A stretch of 64,000 nucleotides of DNA from Microlunatus phosphovorus NM-1 (GCF_000270245.1 NC_015635.1:3968001-4032000); one strand, 5' to 3'; shown: positions 8,719 to 17,542, counted from the first letter of the stretch. A program made the numbers and translations. The notes: generated from the sequence alone by a model not told the origin.

Positions 8719-10047
8719 ATGACCACGGTCATGGGTTCAGATGTCTACCGCCACGGGTTCCCACCCCGAACGAACCCTAGGCTGACAGGCATGGTGGCTC
8801 TCGATTCGGCTCTCGCAGGGTCAACGCGCGGAGGCAACGACCAGGGTCGCCGGCGGCCGGTACGCGATCGGGCCGCGCTCGCACTCGACGTCGTGGTGAC
8901 GCTGTCGATCCTGGCCGCGGCAACGCGGATCATCGAGTTGGCGATGATGGAAAGCCAGCTCGCCCGCACGATCGGCTACGCCATCGTGCTCCTGGTCGCG
9001 ATGATCCTGTGGCTCGCCTGGCGGCGAGAGATGCAGCCGCCACCCGAACGGCCGCAACGGCTGGATGCCATCGCGATCGCCTTCACGCTGGTGGTCACCA
9101 GCCTCTTCGCCATCGGAGATCAGCCCCACCCGATGTTCCTCTTCGTCGTCGCGTTGATCCTGCTGCTGCGGTCCTATGGACTGCGGGCCGGCGTGCTCGT
9201 CGTGGTCAGCATGGTCGTCCTGCAGGCCGTGGTCTTCGTGGTCTCCGGCCGAGGTTGGCAATGGATCGCCCAGCAAGCGGTGGGCTCCTCACTGCTGTTC
9301 GGATTCGGGCTGATCGTCGCCTGGCTCTTTGCCGAGATCGACCAGCAGAGCCGCGCCAACGCAGCGCTCGCCGTCCAGGTCCGGATACGGGCCGAATCCG
9401 CGATCGAACTGGCCTCACTGCAGGAGCGGCAGCGCGTCGCCCGGGATCTCCATGACGGAATCGGGCATCAGGTCACGGTGATGATGATGTCGCTGCAATT
9501 CGCCGAACGAATGCGCGACAAGGACCCCGACCGGGCTTGGGCGGAAGTCGCCGAAGCGCGTAGCCAGGCCGCGAAGACCCTGGCCGACATCCGGCTGCTC
9601 GCGCGGGCGCTGCACCCGAGCGGTGTGTCCGAAGGCGGTGTGGCGGACCTGGCCGCGTTGGCCTCCTCGTTCGAAGGCACCGGGCTGGCGGTGCGTGTCA
9701 GCGATGACACCGCCGGTGCGGACCTCGACGGCGAACTGGCCCGGTTCCGGCAGCGGTTCGTCCAGGAGGCGCTCACCAACGTGATCCGGCACTCCTCAGC
9801 GTCCCGGGTCGAGGTCAGCCAACGGATCCACGGTTCCGAGCTCGCCCTCGCGGTGGTCGACAATGGCGGGCGAACCGCCGCGGTGACCCCGGGTTTCGGG
9901 CTCCGCTCGCTGGCCGAGCGGGCCGGCGCGCTCGGCGGACGAACCGACGTACGGGCCTCCGATACCGGTCTCGAGTTGGCCGCCACCATTCCGCTGACTG
10001 GAGTTGCGCTGACGACGGGAGCGCTGACAACGGGGGCGATGCCATGA
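8719..10047 (+). CDS. sensor histidine kinase, NarL/DesK (HisKA_3) class
   Basis: This 442-residue membrane kinase has about five hydrophobic segments between residues 40 and 210, then a short coiled coil. The HisKA_3 box RDLHDGIGHQVT places the phospho-accepting His near residue 244. The HATPase_c domain has the N-box QEALTNVIRHS and the G-box VVDNGG, ending GFGLRSLAERAGALGG. I chose the ATG at 8719 because AGGGAGG sits 5 nt before it; ATGs at 8698 and 8791 are alternatives. The stop overlaps the response regulator start (ATGA), so the two form a dedicated pair. There is no extracellular sensor domain, so the signal may be sensed in the membrane. Confidence 0.92.
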   Translation: MTTVMGSDVYRHGFPPRTNPRLTGMVALDSALAGSTRGGNDQGRRRPVRDRAALALDVVVTLSILAAATRIIELAMMESQLARTIGYAIVLLVAMILWLAWRREMQPPPERPQRLDAIAIAFTLVVTSLFAIGDQPHPMFLFVVALILLLRSYGLRAGVLVVVSMVVLQAVVFVVSGRGWQWIAQQAVGSSLLFGFGLIVAWLFAEIDQQSRANAALAVQVRIRAESAIELASLQERQRVARDLHDGIGHQVTVMMMSLQFAERMRDKDPDRAWAEVAEARSQAAKTLADIRLLARALHPSGVSEGGVADLAALASSFEGTGLAVRVSDDTAGADLDGELARFRQRFVQEALTNVIRHSSASRVEVSQRIHGSELALAVVDNGGRTAAVTPGFGLRSLAERAGALGGRTDVRASDTGLELAATIPLTGVALTTGALTTGAMP

Positions 10048-10688
10048 TCAGGATCGTCCTGGTCGATGATCAGGAACTGCTGCGGCGCGGTGTCCGGCTG
10101 CTGTTGGAGGCGGCCGGCGGGATCGAGGTGGTCGCCGAGGCCGCTGATGGCCACGAAGCGCTGGCCATGATCGCCAAGCACCATCCGGAGGTGGTGCTGG
10201 CGGACGCGCAGATGCCCGGCATGGGCGGCGTCGAGCTGGTTCGGCGATGCGGCAGCGAGCACCCCAGCCTGCCGGTGGTGATCTTGACGACCTTCGACAC
10301 CGACGAACTGGTGCGCGATGGCGTACGCGCCGGGGCGGCAGGGTTCCTGCTCAAGGATGTCTCGCCCGAACGTTTGGCGGAGGCGATCGCCGCAGTACGC
10401 GACGGCGGAGTCGTGATCGATCCACGGGTCGCCGGCGTCGCGTTGCGCAGCGCTGCTGCCCGCGGCACTGCAGCCACCGACAACGCCGACGACCCACTCG
10501 CCCTGCTCACCCGCACCGAACGGCTGGTCGCCACCCATGTCGCGGCGGGCCGCACCAACGGCGAGATCGCCGCCGAACTGGTGCTGGCCGAGGGGACGGT
10601 GAAGAACCACGTGAGCGCACTGCTGCGCAAGCTGGCGGTCCGCGACCGCACCGCGCTGGCCCTCCTGCTCAGCCGATCCGGCCTCTAG
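10044..10688 (+). CDS. response regulator, NarL/FixJ family (LuxR-type HTH)
   Basis: This is a 214-residue partner of the upstream kinase, with a 4-nt overlap. The receiver domain occupies residues 1-120, with acidic pair Asp8/Asp9, phosphorylated Asp54 (VVLADAQMPGMGG), the Thr switch in ILTTFD and Lys in GFLLKD. The LuxR-type helix-turn-helix is at about 150-212 (LTRTERLVATHVAAGRTNGEIA ... VKNHVSALLRKL). It should bind DNA as a dimer when phosphorylated. Such pairs often control a neighbouring ABC exporter or membrane protein; the divergent CPBP protease is the closest candidate, but that is inference. Confidence 0.93.
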   Translation: MIRIVLVDDQELLRRGVRLLLEAAGGIEVVAEAADGHEALAMIAKHHPEVVLADAQMPGMGGVELVRRCGSEHPSLPVVILTTFDTDELVRDGVRAGAAGFLLKDVSPERLAEAIAAVRDGGVVIDPRVAGVALRSAAARGTAATDNADDPLALLTRTERLVATHVAAGRTNGEIAAELVLAEGTVKNHVSALLRKLAVRDRTALALLLSRSGL

Positions 10689-10816
10689 CGATCTTGGTCG
10701 CCGGCCGGGTGAGTCGCACCCCAGGTCACGCTGGGTTTGGACATAGCATTGCAAGCAGATCGACCCCTCGGGGGCTCACCACACTTCCCACCACCCGAAG
10801 GCCAGCTGGACGCCAG

Positions 10817-11632
10817 ATGAAGATCTCGTTGTGCACGACCTGCATGGGTCGGGCACATCATCTGAAGCAGACGTTGCCGCGCAACCTCGCCGACAGCGTC
10901 GACTGGGCACGCCCGGACGCCGTGGAGTTCGTGGTCCTGGACTACAGCAGCCCCGATGACCTCGCCGAGTGGATCACCTCCGATCCGACGCTGCAGCCCT
11001 ACCTCGACGCCGGCATCCTCAAATTCGCCCGGTCCGAGGGGCACACCCGCTTCCGACACAGCCACGCCAAGAACATGGCGCACGCGCTGGCGACCGGTGA
11101 CTTCGTGTGCAACGTCGACGCGGACAACTTCGTCGGATTCGGCTTTGTGGAGTATCTGCGGGCGATCTTCACCCATCGACCGAACGCGATCGTTGCGACG
11201 AACCGGTTGGACAACCGGCTCAATCTCGGAGTGCACAAGGGGTCGATGGGGCGCATCGCCCTCTCGAAGGCCAACTTCGATCTGCTCGGCGGCTACGACG
11301 AGAGTGCCCGGTTCAAGGGCTGGTCCGGCGAGGACACCGACCTGCTGATCCGCAGCCTCCGGATGTTCCTGCGTCCGACGTTCATCCGGGAGCGCAAGTT
11401 CCTGCGCGTCGTGCAGCACACCGATCTGGACCGGGTGTCGCTGACCGAATGCGAGGACCTGGCTGCCGATATCGCGAAGATCGAGTCGCTGGACGGCACC
11501 GCGATGCGTCCGATCCTGAAGTATGTGGTCGGTCGAGCGGTGGCCCCACGGATCGCCAACCGGGGTACGCCGATCGGGGCCGGCCGGGTCGAACGGCTCG
11601 GCGACGGCTGGCCGGGCGAGCGCAGCGCCTGA
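10817..11632 (+). CDS. glycosyltransferase, family 2-like with galactosyltransferase-type C domain
   Basis: This 271-residue protein has a GT-A fold. The N-terminal strand MKISLCTTCMGR, a DxD-like motif in VCNVDADNF (near residue 98) and the acceptor-side motif FKGWSGEDTDLLIRSLR (near 167-183) match glycosyltransferases with a Glyco_transf_7C domain. It has no membrane segment, so it acts in the cytoplasm. The start is the ATG at 10817, where homology begins. No other polysaccharide genes are near, so the donor and acceptor are unknown. Confidence 0.8.
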   Translation: MKISLCTTCMGRAHHLKQTLPRNLADSVDWARPDAVEFVVLDYSSPDDLAEWITSDPTLQPYLDAGILKFARSEGHTRFRHSHAKNMAHALATGDFVCNVDADNFVGFGFVEYLRAIFTHRPNAIVATNRLDNRLNLGVHKGSMGRIALSKANFDLLGGYDESARFKGWSGEDTDLLIRSLRMFLRPTFIRERKFLRVVQHTDLDRVSLTECEDLAADIAKIESLDGTAMRPILKYVVGRAVAPRIANRGTPIGAGRVERLGDGWPGERSA

Positions 11633-11640
11633 GCCGCAGA

Positions 11641-11671
11641 CTCGCATCAATGAGACTCTCATCAATGCGAG
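11641..11671. terminator. hairpin after glycosyltransferase
   Basis: CTCGCAT (11641-11647) pairs with ATGCGAG (11665-11671). The loop itself holds a small TGAGA/TCTCA dyad. It lies 9 nt after a stop codon and has no T-tract, so it would be an intrinsic terminator only in the looser actinobacterial sense. Confidence 0.45.
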
Positions 11672-11722
11672 CAATCGAGTTGCGCGTGTGTCGCAGGCGG
11701 GACGGCTGGAATGGGCGGGCGA

Positions 11723-12622
11723 CTATGACCGCTCGGTGCGTTCGGCAATGACGGCCAGGACCTGCTCGGTAGCCGAGGCGATCCTGTGCGGCTCGTCGAG
11801 CATGACCAGATGCCGTGAATCTGGCAGCACCGTCTGATTGCCGCCCAGCAGCTCGGCCAGTTCACGCTGAGCGGCGACCCAGCGCCCTCCCCCGGCTCTC
11901 CCGGCAGTGATCACCTCGACCGGCAGTCCGATCGGCCACCGGGTCTCGGCACGGAGCTGGAGCAGGTCGTTGGCCTGCCGCCGGTAACCGGCCCACTCCG
12001 TGATCACACTGGCGACGGCGTCGGCGCTGGCGTAGGTGGTCAGCGACCGGGAGTCCATCGGGTCGAGCAGCCGGCGCCGGCTCTGCGCGGTCACGGTGAT
12101 CCGGTCCACGACCGGACCGAGCGCCGCCAACGGCCGGTGCTGCGCGGCCCATTCGGCAGCCCGAGCGACGGCCAACCAGGCCCCTTCGCCGATCGGCTTC
12201 CGCACGGCCGGCTCGGCGCTGCCGTCGACCAGCACCAGTCCGGCGACCAGCTCGGGGCGTCGCCGAACGGCCGCCTCCGCATGGAAGGAAGCCATCGAGT
12301 GGGCGACAAAGACACCACCTGGATGCTGCTCGGCAAGCCCGATCAGAGTGTCGGTCTCCTCCGCCAGCGTCGGCAGCTGATCGGGCCAGGGCGTGCCGCC
12401 CATCCCAGGGCGATCGAGCCGCACGATCTGACGGCCGGGCAGGTGGCGCACCACTGGATCCCATACATAGGACGGCATCCCACAACCGCTGATCAGGATC
12501 AGTGGTGGTCCCTCGCCGCGCTCGATGGTGAGGTGCGCCGTCCGGGCTCCCAGCACCGCATCGCACTCCAGGATGGCTCCGGGCTGGGCACCGTCCATCG
12601 CCCCGGCAGGTGCCTCAGCCAT
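11723..12622 (-). CDS. alpha/beta hydrolase
   Basis: This 299-residue alpha/beta hydrolase has the oxyanion turn ISGCGMP in place of the usual HGxG, the nucleophile elbow VAHSMAS (Ser109), an acid expected in the EVITAG strand region and a late His in DSRHLVMLDEP (near 275). The unusual GCG turn resembles other actinobacterial hydrolases of unknown substrate. Its start overlaps the end of the upstream gene by 8 nt, so it is probably cotranscribed with the 575-residue unknown protein and nei. Confidence 0.8.
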   Translation of the reverse strand: MAEAPAGAMDGAQPGAILECDAVLGARTAHLTIERGEGPPLILISGCGMPSYVWDPVVRHLPGRQIVRLDRPGMGGTPWPDQLPTLAEETDTLIGLAEQHPGGVFVAHSMASFHAEAAVRRRPELVAGLVLVDGSAEPAVRKPIGEGAWLAVARAAEWAAQHRPLAALGPVVDRITVTAQSRRRLLDPMDSRSLTTYASADAVASVITEWAGYRRQANDLLQLRAETRWPIGLPVEVITAGRAGGGRWVAAQRELAELLGGNQTVLPDSRHLVMLDEPHRIASATEQVLAVIAERTERS

Positions 12623-14342
12623 GACGCTGCACCAAGGCGAGCCACGCAGCAGCCGCGGCGATCTCCGAACTCGGGTCGAGGTGCGCGACCGGGTCGGTGC
12701 CCACCTCCGTGCCCAGCGTCAGGCGATCGAGCACCTGCAGAGTGGCCTGTTGGGCCAACAAGGCCGCCGGCGCTCCCCAGGACCGAGTGACCTCGGGGTA
12801 GCCGTCTTCGGGCAGCATCCGGAGCACCGCGACCAGGTACGCGTGCTCGGTCACCGGTGGCGGTCGAAGCAGTCTCCCGGGCAGTCCGCCGCCCAGCGCG
12901 GCCCCCAGCACGCGTACCAGCTCGGATATCCGCTGATGGTGTCCCGGATCGGGTGGCAACAGCGGCAGGACGGCCAACAGCAGCTCCAGCTCGGCGGCCC
13001 GCCGAACCGCACTGATCCCAGGGTCCTGTTCCTCGCCACCCCGGTCGTCACGGCCCCTGTCGTCACCGTCACCCGTGTGCTGCGCAGCCCGCGCCACACA
13101 CTGGGCAACCACGCTCGACACTCGACCGGCCGTCGACGATCCGAGCTCGCCGCTGGCCGTCGCCAGCACCATCCGCAGCACGGCCAGGCCGAGTCCTGGC
13201 ATCGGCGGAGCGCCTTGGGCCAGCAGGATCTCTGCTTGCCGCACCGCTGCATCGACGACGTCGAGGTCACCGGTACGCCCGTGCTCGCCCAGCAGATAGA
13301 GCACGGATTGCGGGTTGGCGCCTCCGCCAGGAGCTGGGCCGTCGAGCAGTCGGGCGGTCAGCAGATCCAGCGCGTCGGACGCATCGTCGGCGTCCTCGAG
13401 TCCACCCGCGCCGAGCGCGGCCTGGAGCACGATCGCCGACGGCAGATCCTCGATCGCCACCACGCCGGCGGACGTCCGTGGTCGAGCCAGCATCGTGTCG
13501 GCCCAAGCCTGCAGCTGATCCGCCAGTGGACGCACCCAGCTGAGCTCCCACCGCACATCGCCCTCGGCCGAACGAAGCTCGATCTCATGACGGCCGGGGC
13601 TGGTGACGAAGACCTCCCGGCCCGCGAGGTCGGCCTCCTCGATGCTGTCCACCGCCACGTCGGGCGGCACGACAAGCGCCGCGTCGGGGTCATCGGGGAG
13701 CAGCGCGGACTCCCCGACCTCATAGACCGCGCGGGCAACGAGCACGTCCCGGCCCGGTCCAACGACTACCGACCGTGGTGTGGCGAGCAGTTCCCAGCGC
13801 AATTGCGCCACGTAGCGCTGGCCCGGCGTCAGCCGCAACCCACCGAACTCGATGTGTTCGGCCCCGATGCTCGCGGCAGCGCCGGCCGTCAGGCGCACGG
13901 TCAGCAGCGGGCCGTGGCCGTCCTCGGCTTGCGCGGTCCAGCAGATCCGAGAGCCGGCGGCGAGTGCCGAGACCCGGTGTCCCGGGGCCGGTCGCACTCG
14001 GAGCGGCAGCCGCTCCACCACCAGCGGCTCGGCTCCTGTGTTCACGATCAGCAGCCTGCTCGCCCATCCTGTGCTCAGGCTGTGCCGGAGATTGACACTG
14101 AGTGAGTTTTCGCGCCGTACGGTGATGTCGATCTCGTCGTCATCGATACCGACCTCCCGATCGAGCCAAGACTCGACCCCTCCCGCCACGATCGCCGGCG
14201 CGAGATCGACCTCGGCCAGAAAGGGCCGTTCCAGATGTCGGCGCTCGGCCACGGAGGTGATCCGACCCGTCTCGTCGACCGTCAAGCGCAGTCGGCCGGC
14301 CTGGCGTACGGTCGTGGCCGCACTCACCCGCGCCGCTGACAT
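12615..14342 (-). CDS. conserved hypothetical protein of about 575 residues
   Basis: I do not recognise a family. The protein has no signal peptide and no membrane segment. Residues 1-270 look beta-rich, with Gly, Val and Arg-rich strands (DETGRITSVAERRHLERPFLAE and following), like a glycoside-hydrolase-type N-terminal beta-sandwich. Residues 290-575 look helical and repetitive in Leu/Ala, resembling an alpha-helical toroid. Such a beta-sandwich plus helical half is seen in some carbohydrate-active proteins, but no catalytic residues can be named. An acidic loop rich in Asp/Gly/Arg lies near 450. The ATG at 14342 is preferred to the GTG at 14351. It overlaps nei by 19 nt. Confidence 0.65.
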   Translation of the reverse strand: MSAARVSAATTVRQAGRLRLTVDETGRITSVAERRHLERPFLAEVDLAPAIVAGGVESWLDREVGIDDDEIDITVRRENSLSVNLRHSLSTGWASRLLIVNTGAEPLVVERLPLRVRPAPGHRVSALAAGSRICWTAQAEDGHGPLLTVRLTAGAAASIGAEHIEFGGLRLTPGQRYVAQLRWELLATPRSVVVGPGRDVLVARAVYEVGESALLPDDPDAALVVPPDVAVDSIEEADLAGREVFVTSPGRHEIELRSAEGDVRWELSWVRPLADQLQAWADTMLARPRTSAGVVAIEDLPSAIVLQAALGAGGLEDADDASDALDLLTARLLDGPAPGGGANPQSVLYLLGEHGRTGDLDVVDAAVRQAEILLAQGAPPMPGLGLAVLRMVLATASGELGSSTAGRVSSVVAQCVARAAQHTGDGDDRGRDDRGGEEQDPGISAVRRAAELELLLAVLPLLPPDPGHHQRISELVRVLGAALGGGLPGRLLRPPPVTEHAYLVAVLRMLPEDGYPEVTRSWGAPAALLAQQATLQVLDRLTLGTEVGTDPVAHLDPSSEIAAAAAWLALVQRHG

Positions 14343-15130
14343 CGCCCGCACCAGAACAGGTTCCGAGCGGCCAGCACCTCGGTGCGCACTCGGCTGCCGC
14401 AGATGAAGCAGGCCTGGCCCGCCCGGCGATAGACATACACCTCACCGCCGTGGTCGTCGACTCGCGGTGGTCGCCCCATCGCCTCCGGCGTCTGCTCGGG
14501 CCGGACCGTGTCGATCCGTCCATCCCGGACGCCGATCGGCATCAGTTCGACCAGGTCGGACCAGATCGCCCGCCAGCTGCGCCGGGACAGCTGCTTGCCG
14601 GGCCGGTGCGGGTCGATCCGGTTCCGGAACAGCACCTCTGCCCGGTAGACGTTCCCGACGCCCGAGAGCACCGACTGATCCATCAGCAGGGCCGCGATGG
14701 GGCGGCCCGACCGGTTGATCTTCGCCCAAGCCAGCTCGGGGTCGGCCCCGGCCTGCAGCGGATCCGGCCCGAGCTTGGCGGTCATCGCCGCGACCTCCTC
14801 CGGCGTGACGAGAGCGCAGGCCTGCGGTCCCCGTAGATCGGCGACCGCGTCATCGGTGGCCAGTCGTACGCGGACCTCGCCTCGGACCGGAGCCGGCGGC
14901 CCGATGTCGAGTCCGCCGATCAGACCGAGATGGATGTACAGCGTGCGATCGTGCTCGAAATCACAGAACAGCTGCTTCCCGTGGGCCCACGCAGCGACCA
15001 TGGTCGTGCCGTCGAGCAGAGCTGCGCTTGCAGCGAAGCGGCCCTGGGGACTGCTGACGCGTACGCTGCGCCCGCCGAAGCTGTCATTGAGCAGTCCGGC
15101 GAGGCGGTGCAGGGTGTGACCTTCGGGCAT
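14324..15130 (-). CDS. nei: Fpg/Nei family DNA glycosylase (endonuclease VIII-like)
   Basis: This base-excision glycosylase/AP lyase has 268 residues. Mature Pro2 and Glu3 (MPEGHTLHRL) are the catalytic N-terminus, so the ATG at 15130 is certain despite an open frame upstream. Lys52 in AHGKQLF is the beta-clamp lysine. The helix-two-turn-helix with LLMDQSVLSGVGNVYRAE lies at about 165-185. The zinc finger is the C-terminal CFICGSR ... FWCGRCQ. Short spacing and the GHTLHR sequence match Nei (pyrimidine lesions) rather than Fpg. It is divergent from a small gene with 40 nt between them. Confidence 0.92.
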   Translation of the reverse strand: MPEGHTLHRLAGLLNDSFGGRSVRVSSPQGRFAASAALLDGTTMVAAWAHGKQLFCDFEHDRTLYIHLGLIGGLDIGPPAPVRGEVRVRLATDDAVADLRGPQACALVTPEEVAAMTAKLGPDPLQAGADPELAWAKINRSGRPIAALLMDQSVLSGVGNVYRAEVLFRNRIDPHRPGKQLSRRSWRAIWSDLVELMPIGVRDGRIDTVRPEQTPEAMGRPPRVDDHGGEVYVYRRAGQACFICGSRVRTEVLAARNLFWCGRCQRRG

Positions 15131-15157
15131 CTCACTGAATCTGTCGGTCTGAGGCCA

Positions 15158-15163
15158 TAGGCT
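15158..15163 (+). promoter_or_regulatory. -10 box for leaderless small gene
   Basis: TAGGCT is separated by 7 nt from the ATG at 15171, with no Shine-Dalgarno sequence between. Confidence 0.5.
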
Positions 15164-15170
15164 GACAACT

Positions 15171-15368
15171 ATGACAGGTGCTCCTGCCCGCGGGGTCGAC
15201 CCCCGCGAGCTCTGGCCCCGCGATTTCGGCCGCGACGGAGTCTCCGGACTTCTCACCCTGGATCGCGCGATGCGGGCGCGCGACATCTCCCGGCCCGATG
15301 ACGAAGACGAGCGGATGGCCCTCGACGTGCTCGAGAAGCTACTGGCCCGCGTCGACGGCCGCCGCTAG
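15171..15368 (+). CDS. small hypothetical protein (65 aa)
   Basis: This is a 65-residue charged protein without a recognised family. The middle segment (VSGLLTLDRAMRARDISRP) and acidic helix (DDEDERMALDVLEKLLARV) look like a compact two-helix protein. Three things support a real gene: its own -10 box at leaderless spacing, divergence from nei, and a stop just before the convergent PIN gene. It could be a DNA-binding or protein-interaction peptide, but nothing shows this. Confidence 0.6.
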   Translation: MTGAPARGVDPRELWPRDFGRDGVSGLLTLDRAMRARDISRPDDEDERMALDVLEKLLARVDGRR

Positions 15369-15378
15369 ACCCACCCCA

Positions 15379-15813
15379 CTAGGTGACGACCACCTCGACA
15401 GCAACACCCAACGCCTCGTACGTCGCCCGCGCCCGCGCGTCCCTGGTCGCCAGGGTCGCGCCATGCTCACGAGCAGCCAGTGCCATCAAGCCGTCATAGG
15501 TGGCGCCTCCGGCAATCCCGCTGCCGGACAGCTCTCGGTGAACCGTCTGTGCTGCATCGGCGGACAACACCAGCACCCCGCCGAAGCTCTCGTCGATAAG
15601 CACGACGGCATCGCCGGGGGCGACGCGTGAATTGCCAGGAAGCCTGGTCAGAACGGAATACGTCTCGGCGAGTGCGTGGCCGCTGACACTCAGTGCGCGA
15701 CCACGCGCCCACTCAGCGACGGCGTCGTGGTGCTGGTGGGAAGCTACCAGCAGTGGCACCGCGACACTCGTGTCCACCGACACTGGTGGATCGGTCACCG
15801 GTGAATCGGTCAC
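15379..15813 (-). CDS. PIN-domain toxin (VapC family)
   Basis: This 144-residue PIN-domain endoribonuclease is the likely toxin of a toxin-antitoxin pair. The four acidic active-site residues are in place: Asp14 (SVDTSV), Glu50 (ALAETYSVLTRL), Asp107 (GGATYDGLMALAA) and Asp125 (LATRDARA). The GTG start at 15813 overlaps the antitoxin stop (GTGA), giving the usual antitoxin-then-toxin order. The RNA target (tRNA or rRNA) cannot be inferred. Confidence 0.88.
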   Translation of the reverse strand: MTDSPVTDPPVSVDTSVAVPLLVASHQHHDAVAEWARGRALSVSGHALAETYSVLTRLPGNSRVAPGDAVVLIDESFGGVLVLSADAAQTVHRELSGSGIAGGATYDGLMALAAREHGATLATRDARARATYEALGVAVEVVVT

Positions 15814-16049
15814 CGCCGACCTGAGTCGATCAGCGCGTACATCAGATCGTCGGTGACCTCCACGTCGCCGCGCGCCACGAGCCGACCGTCTGGCTCCCGC
15901 TCCAATCGGGCCGTCCGCCCGCCAGGTGTCACCTGCACACCGGTCCCGTACGGCGAGATGTCAACCTTGGTGCCGGGCGTCAGGCCGAGCGCGTCACGAA
16001 GATGCTTGGGAAGCACGATGCGTCCCCCGGAGTCGATGATGGCCTCCAT
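15810..16049 (-). CDS. AbrB/MazE-type antitoxin (VapB family)
   Basis: This 79-residue protein has an N-terminal SpoVT/AbrB swapped-hairpin DNA-binding fold (IDSGGRIVLPKHLRDALGL, residues 5-23) and a C-terminal tail expected to neutralise the PIN toxin encoded next. It should dimerise and repress its own promoter. The ATG at 16049 has a TAGCCT box 6 nt upstream, so the mRNA is probably leaderless. Confidence 0.88.
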   Translation of the reverse strand: MEAIIDSGGRIVLPKHLRDALGLTPGTKVDISPYGTGVQVTPGGRTARLEREPDGRLVARGDVEVTDDLMYALIDSGRR

Positions 16050-16055
16050 GGGAAC

Positions 16056-16061
16056 AGGCTA
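16056..16061 (-). promoter_or_regulatory. -10 box for leaderless antitoxin-toxin operon
   Basis: On the minus strand TAGCCT is followed by 6 nt and then the ATG at 16049. The AbrB antitoxin would be expected to bind here. Confidence 0.5.
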
Positions 16062-16105
16062 CCAGCGAGATCCCAGCGGCTCCCGGTCGCTGGCGAGGCG
16101 ATCCG

Positions 16106-16555
16106 CTAGCGGCCCGCCTCGTAGTCGGCGAGCAGGTCGATCCGGCGCTGATGTCGGGCGTCCCCGCTGAAGGCCGTCTCCAGGAACAGCTCGATGAATC
16201 CGGTCGCCTCTTCCGGGGTGTGCATCCGGCCTCCGACCGAGATCACGTTGGCGTCGTTGTGCAACCGGCCGAGCTTGGCGGTCTCTTCGCTCCAGGCCAG
16301 CGCGCAGCGCACGCCGTCGACCTTGTTGGCTGCGATCGCCTCGCCGTTGCCCGAGCCGCCGATCACGATGCCGAGCGAGCCGGGATCGTCGACGACCGCC
16401 TGCGCCGCCGGGAGGCAGTAGACCGGATAGTCGTCCTCCGGGTCGTACTCCGCCGGCCCGTGGTCGACGACCTCGTATCCCTTGGCGGTCAGCTCACTCA
16501 CCAAGTGCTGCTTGAGTTCGAATCCGGCGTGGTCGGTGCCGATGTGTACGCGCAT
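16106..16555 (-). CDS. rpiB: ribose-5-phosphate isomerase B
   Basis: RpiB interconverts ribulose-5-phosphate and ribose-5-phosphate in the pentose phosphate pathway. The protein has 149 residues. TDHAGFELK (7-15), IGGSGNGEAIAANK (65-78), RCALAWS and HNDANVISVGGR are family motifs. The Cys that serves as base in Escherichia coli RpiB is absent. Instead the sequence is GSGNGE with Glu72, the arrangement of the Mycobacterium tuberculosis enzyme. The ATG at 16555 is chosen at the family N-terminus; the frame is open to 16690. Confidence 0.93.
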   Translation of the reverse strand: MRVHIGTDHAGFELKQHLVSELTAKGYEVVDHGPAEYDPEDDYPVYCLPAAQAVVDDPGSLGIVIGGSGNGEAIAANKVDGVRCALAWSEETAKLGRLHNDANVISVGGRMHTPEEATGFIELFLETAFSGDARHQRRIDLLADYEAGR

Positions 16556-16695
16556 GGCAGCAGTGTGCCAGGTGGATCCGACGCGCCCGTTCAGAGGTGC
16601 CCGCCCGAGCCGACGACGCTGCCGAGGCCCGACGCCGACAGCCGGACGTCCGGGCGAGGTGAGCAGGGCCACCCCGGTGGGTGGTGTCACCCTCC

Positions 16696-16701
16696 TACAG
16701 T
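16696..16701 (+). promoter_or_regulatory. -10 box for leaderless Tat lipoprotein gene
   Basis: TACAGT, then 6 nt, then GTG at 16708. This spacing decides for the GTG at 16708 over the in-frame GTG at 16681. Confidence 0.55.
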
Positions 16702-16707
16702 TGCGAG

Positions 16708-17538
16708 GTGTCAGGTCAGCCCATCTCGCGCCGGCAGCTGCTGGGACTCGGCGCGACCATCGGGCTGAGCAGCCTGGCCGGTCTGTCAGGCTGCACCGTC
16801 ACTGATCTCGGGCTCCCCGACCGGCCGGTCGACCGAGCCAGGAACGGCCCGACCTGCGTCGCCCGTGCGTCGCTGCCCCGCTTCGGCAGGCTCGCCTCAT
16901 TGCCTCTGGTGTACGAGGTGAATCGCCGGCGCAGCGAGTTCGCCATCGAGCAGGGTTTCGCGGAACAGCTGGCGGCCTGGCTGGCCGACCTCGCTGAGCT
17001 CACCGGGTGGGACCTCCGCCAACTGTGGACGTACGGCACCTGGACCGACGGCACGGACCGTTGCTCGTCGTGGCACAACGCAGGCCGAGCCTTCGACCTC
17101 GCGCGGCTGCGACTCGGCGACGGGCAGCAGGTCTCATGCCGCTACGACCAATGGCGCACCGGTCCGGACCGCACCATGGCAGCTGTCCGGCGGCGCTACT
17201 GGGCACTGGCGGCCTCCGCGCACAAACACTTCGCGTACGTGCTGACCTATCTCTACGACGACCGGCACCACAACCACATCCATCTCGACAACGGACGCTC
17301 CGGGTCGGCGATGTCGTCCTTCAGCACGCGCTCGCCGGCCCAGGTGCAGGCCGTCCAGGGGATGCTCACGCACCTGTGGGACTCCCCGGTGGAGATCACC
17401 GGCCGGTACGACGCGGCAACCCGAGGCACCGTCGCGACCGTGCTCGACGGCCTGGAGGTGAGCGGTGAGCTGACCGACCAGCCGACCTGGATGGCCCTGC
17501 TGGACGCCAGCACCCGCCGCGGCGCCGGACCGGACTGA
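16708..17538 (+). CDS. Tat-exported lipoprotein with extensin-like / M15-type domain and peptidoglycan-binding tail
   Basis: This 276-residue exported protein has a twin-arginine signal, SRRQLLGLG (residues 7-15), followed by a hydrophobic core and lipobox LSGC, so it should be lipid-anchored on the outer face of the membrane. The body matches extensin-like C-terminal domains, related to D-Ala-D-Ala carboxypeptidases. The conserved His/Asp ligands appear in SSWHNAGRAFDLARL (near 113-127) and HHNHIHLDNG (near 185-194). The last 75 residues (VQAVQGMLTHLWD ... RYDAATRGTVATVLDGL) look like a peptidoglycan-binding repeat. A cell-wall-trimming role is likely; the exact bond is unknown. Confidence 0.82.
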   Translation: MSGQPISRRQLLGLGATIGLSSLAGLSGCTVTDLGLPDRPVDRARNGPTCVARASLPRFGRLASLPLVYEVNRRRSEFAIEQGFAEQLAAWLADLAELTGWDLRQLWTYGTWTDGTDRCSSWHNAGRAFDLARLRLGDGQQVSCRYDQWRTGPDRTMAAVRRRYWALAASAHKHFAYVLTYLYDDRHHNHIHLDNGRSGSAMSSFSTRSPAQVQAVQGMLTHLWDSPVEITGRYDAATRGTVATVLDGLEVSGELTDQPTWMALLDASTRRGAGPD

Positions 17539-17542
17539 GGGG

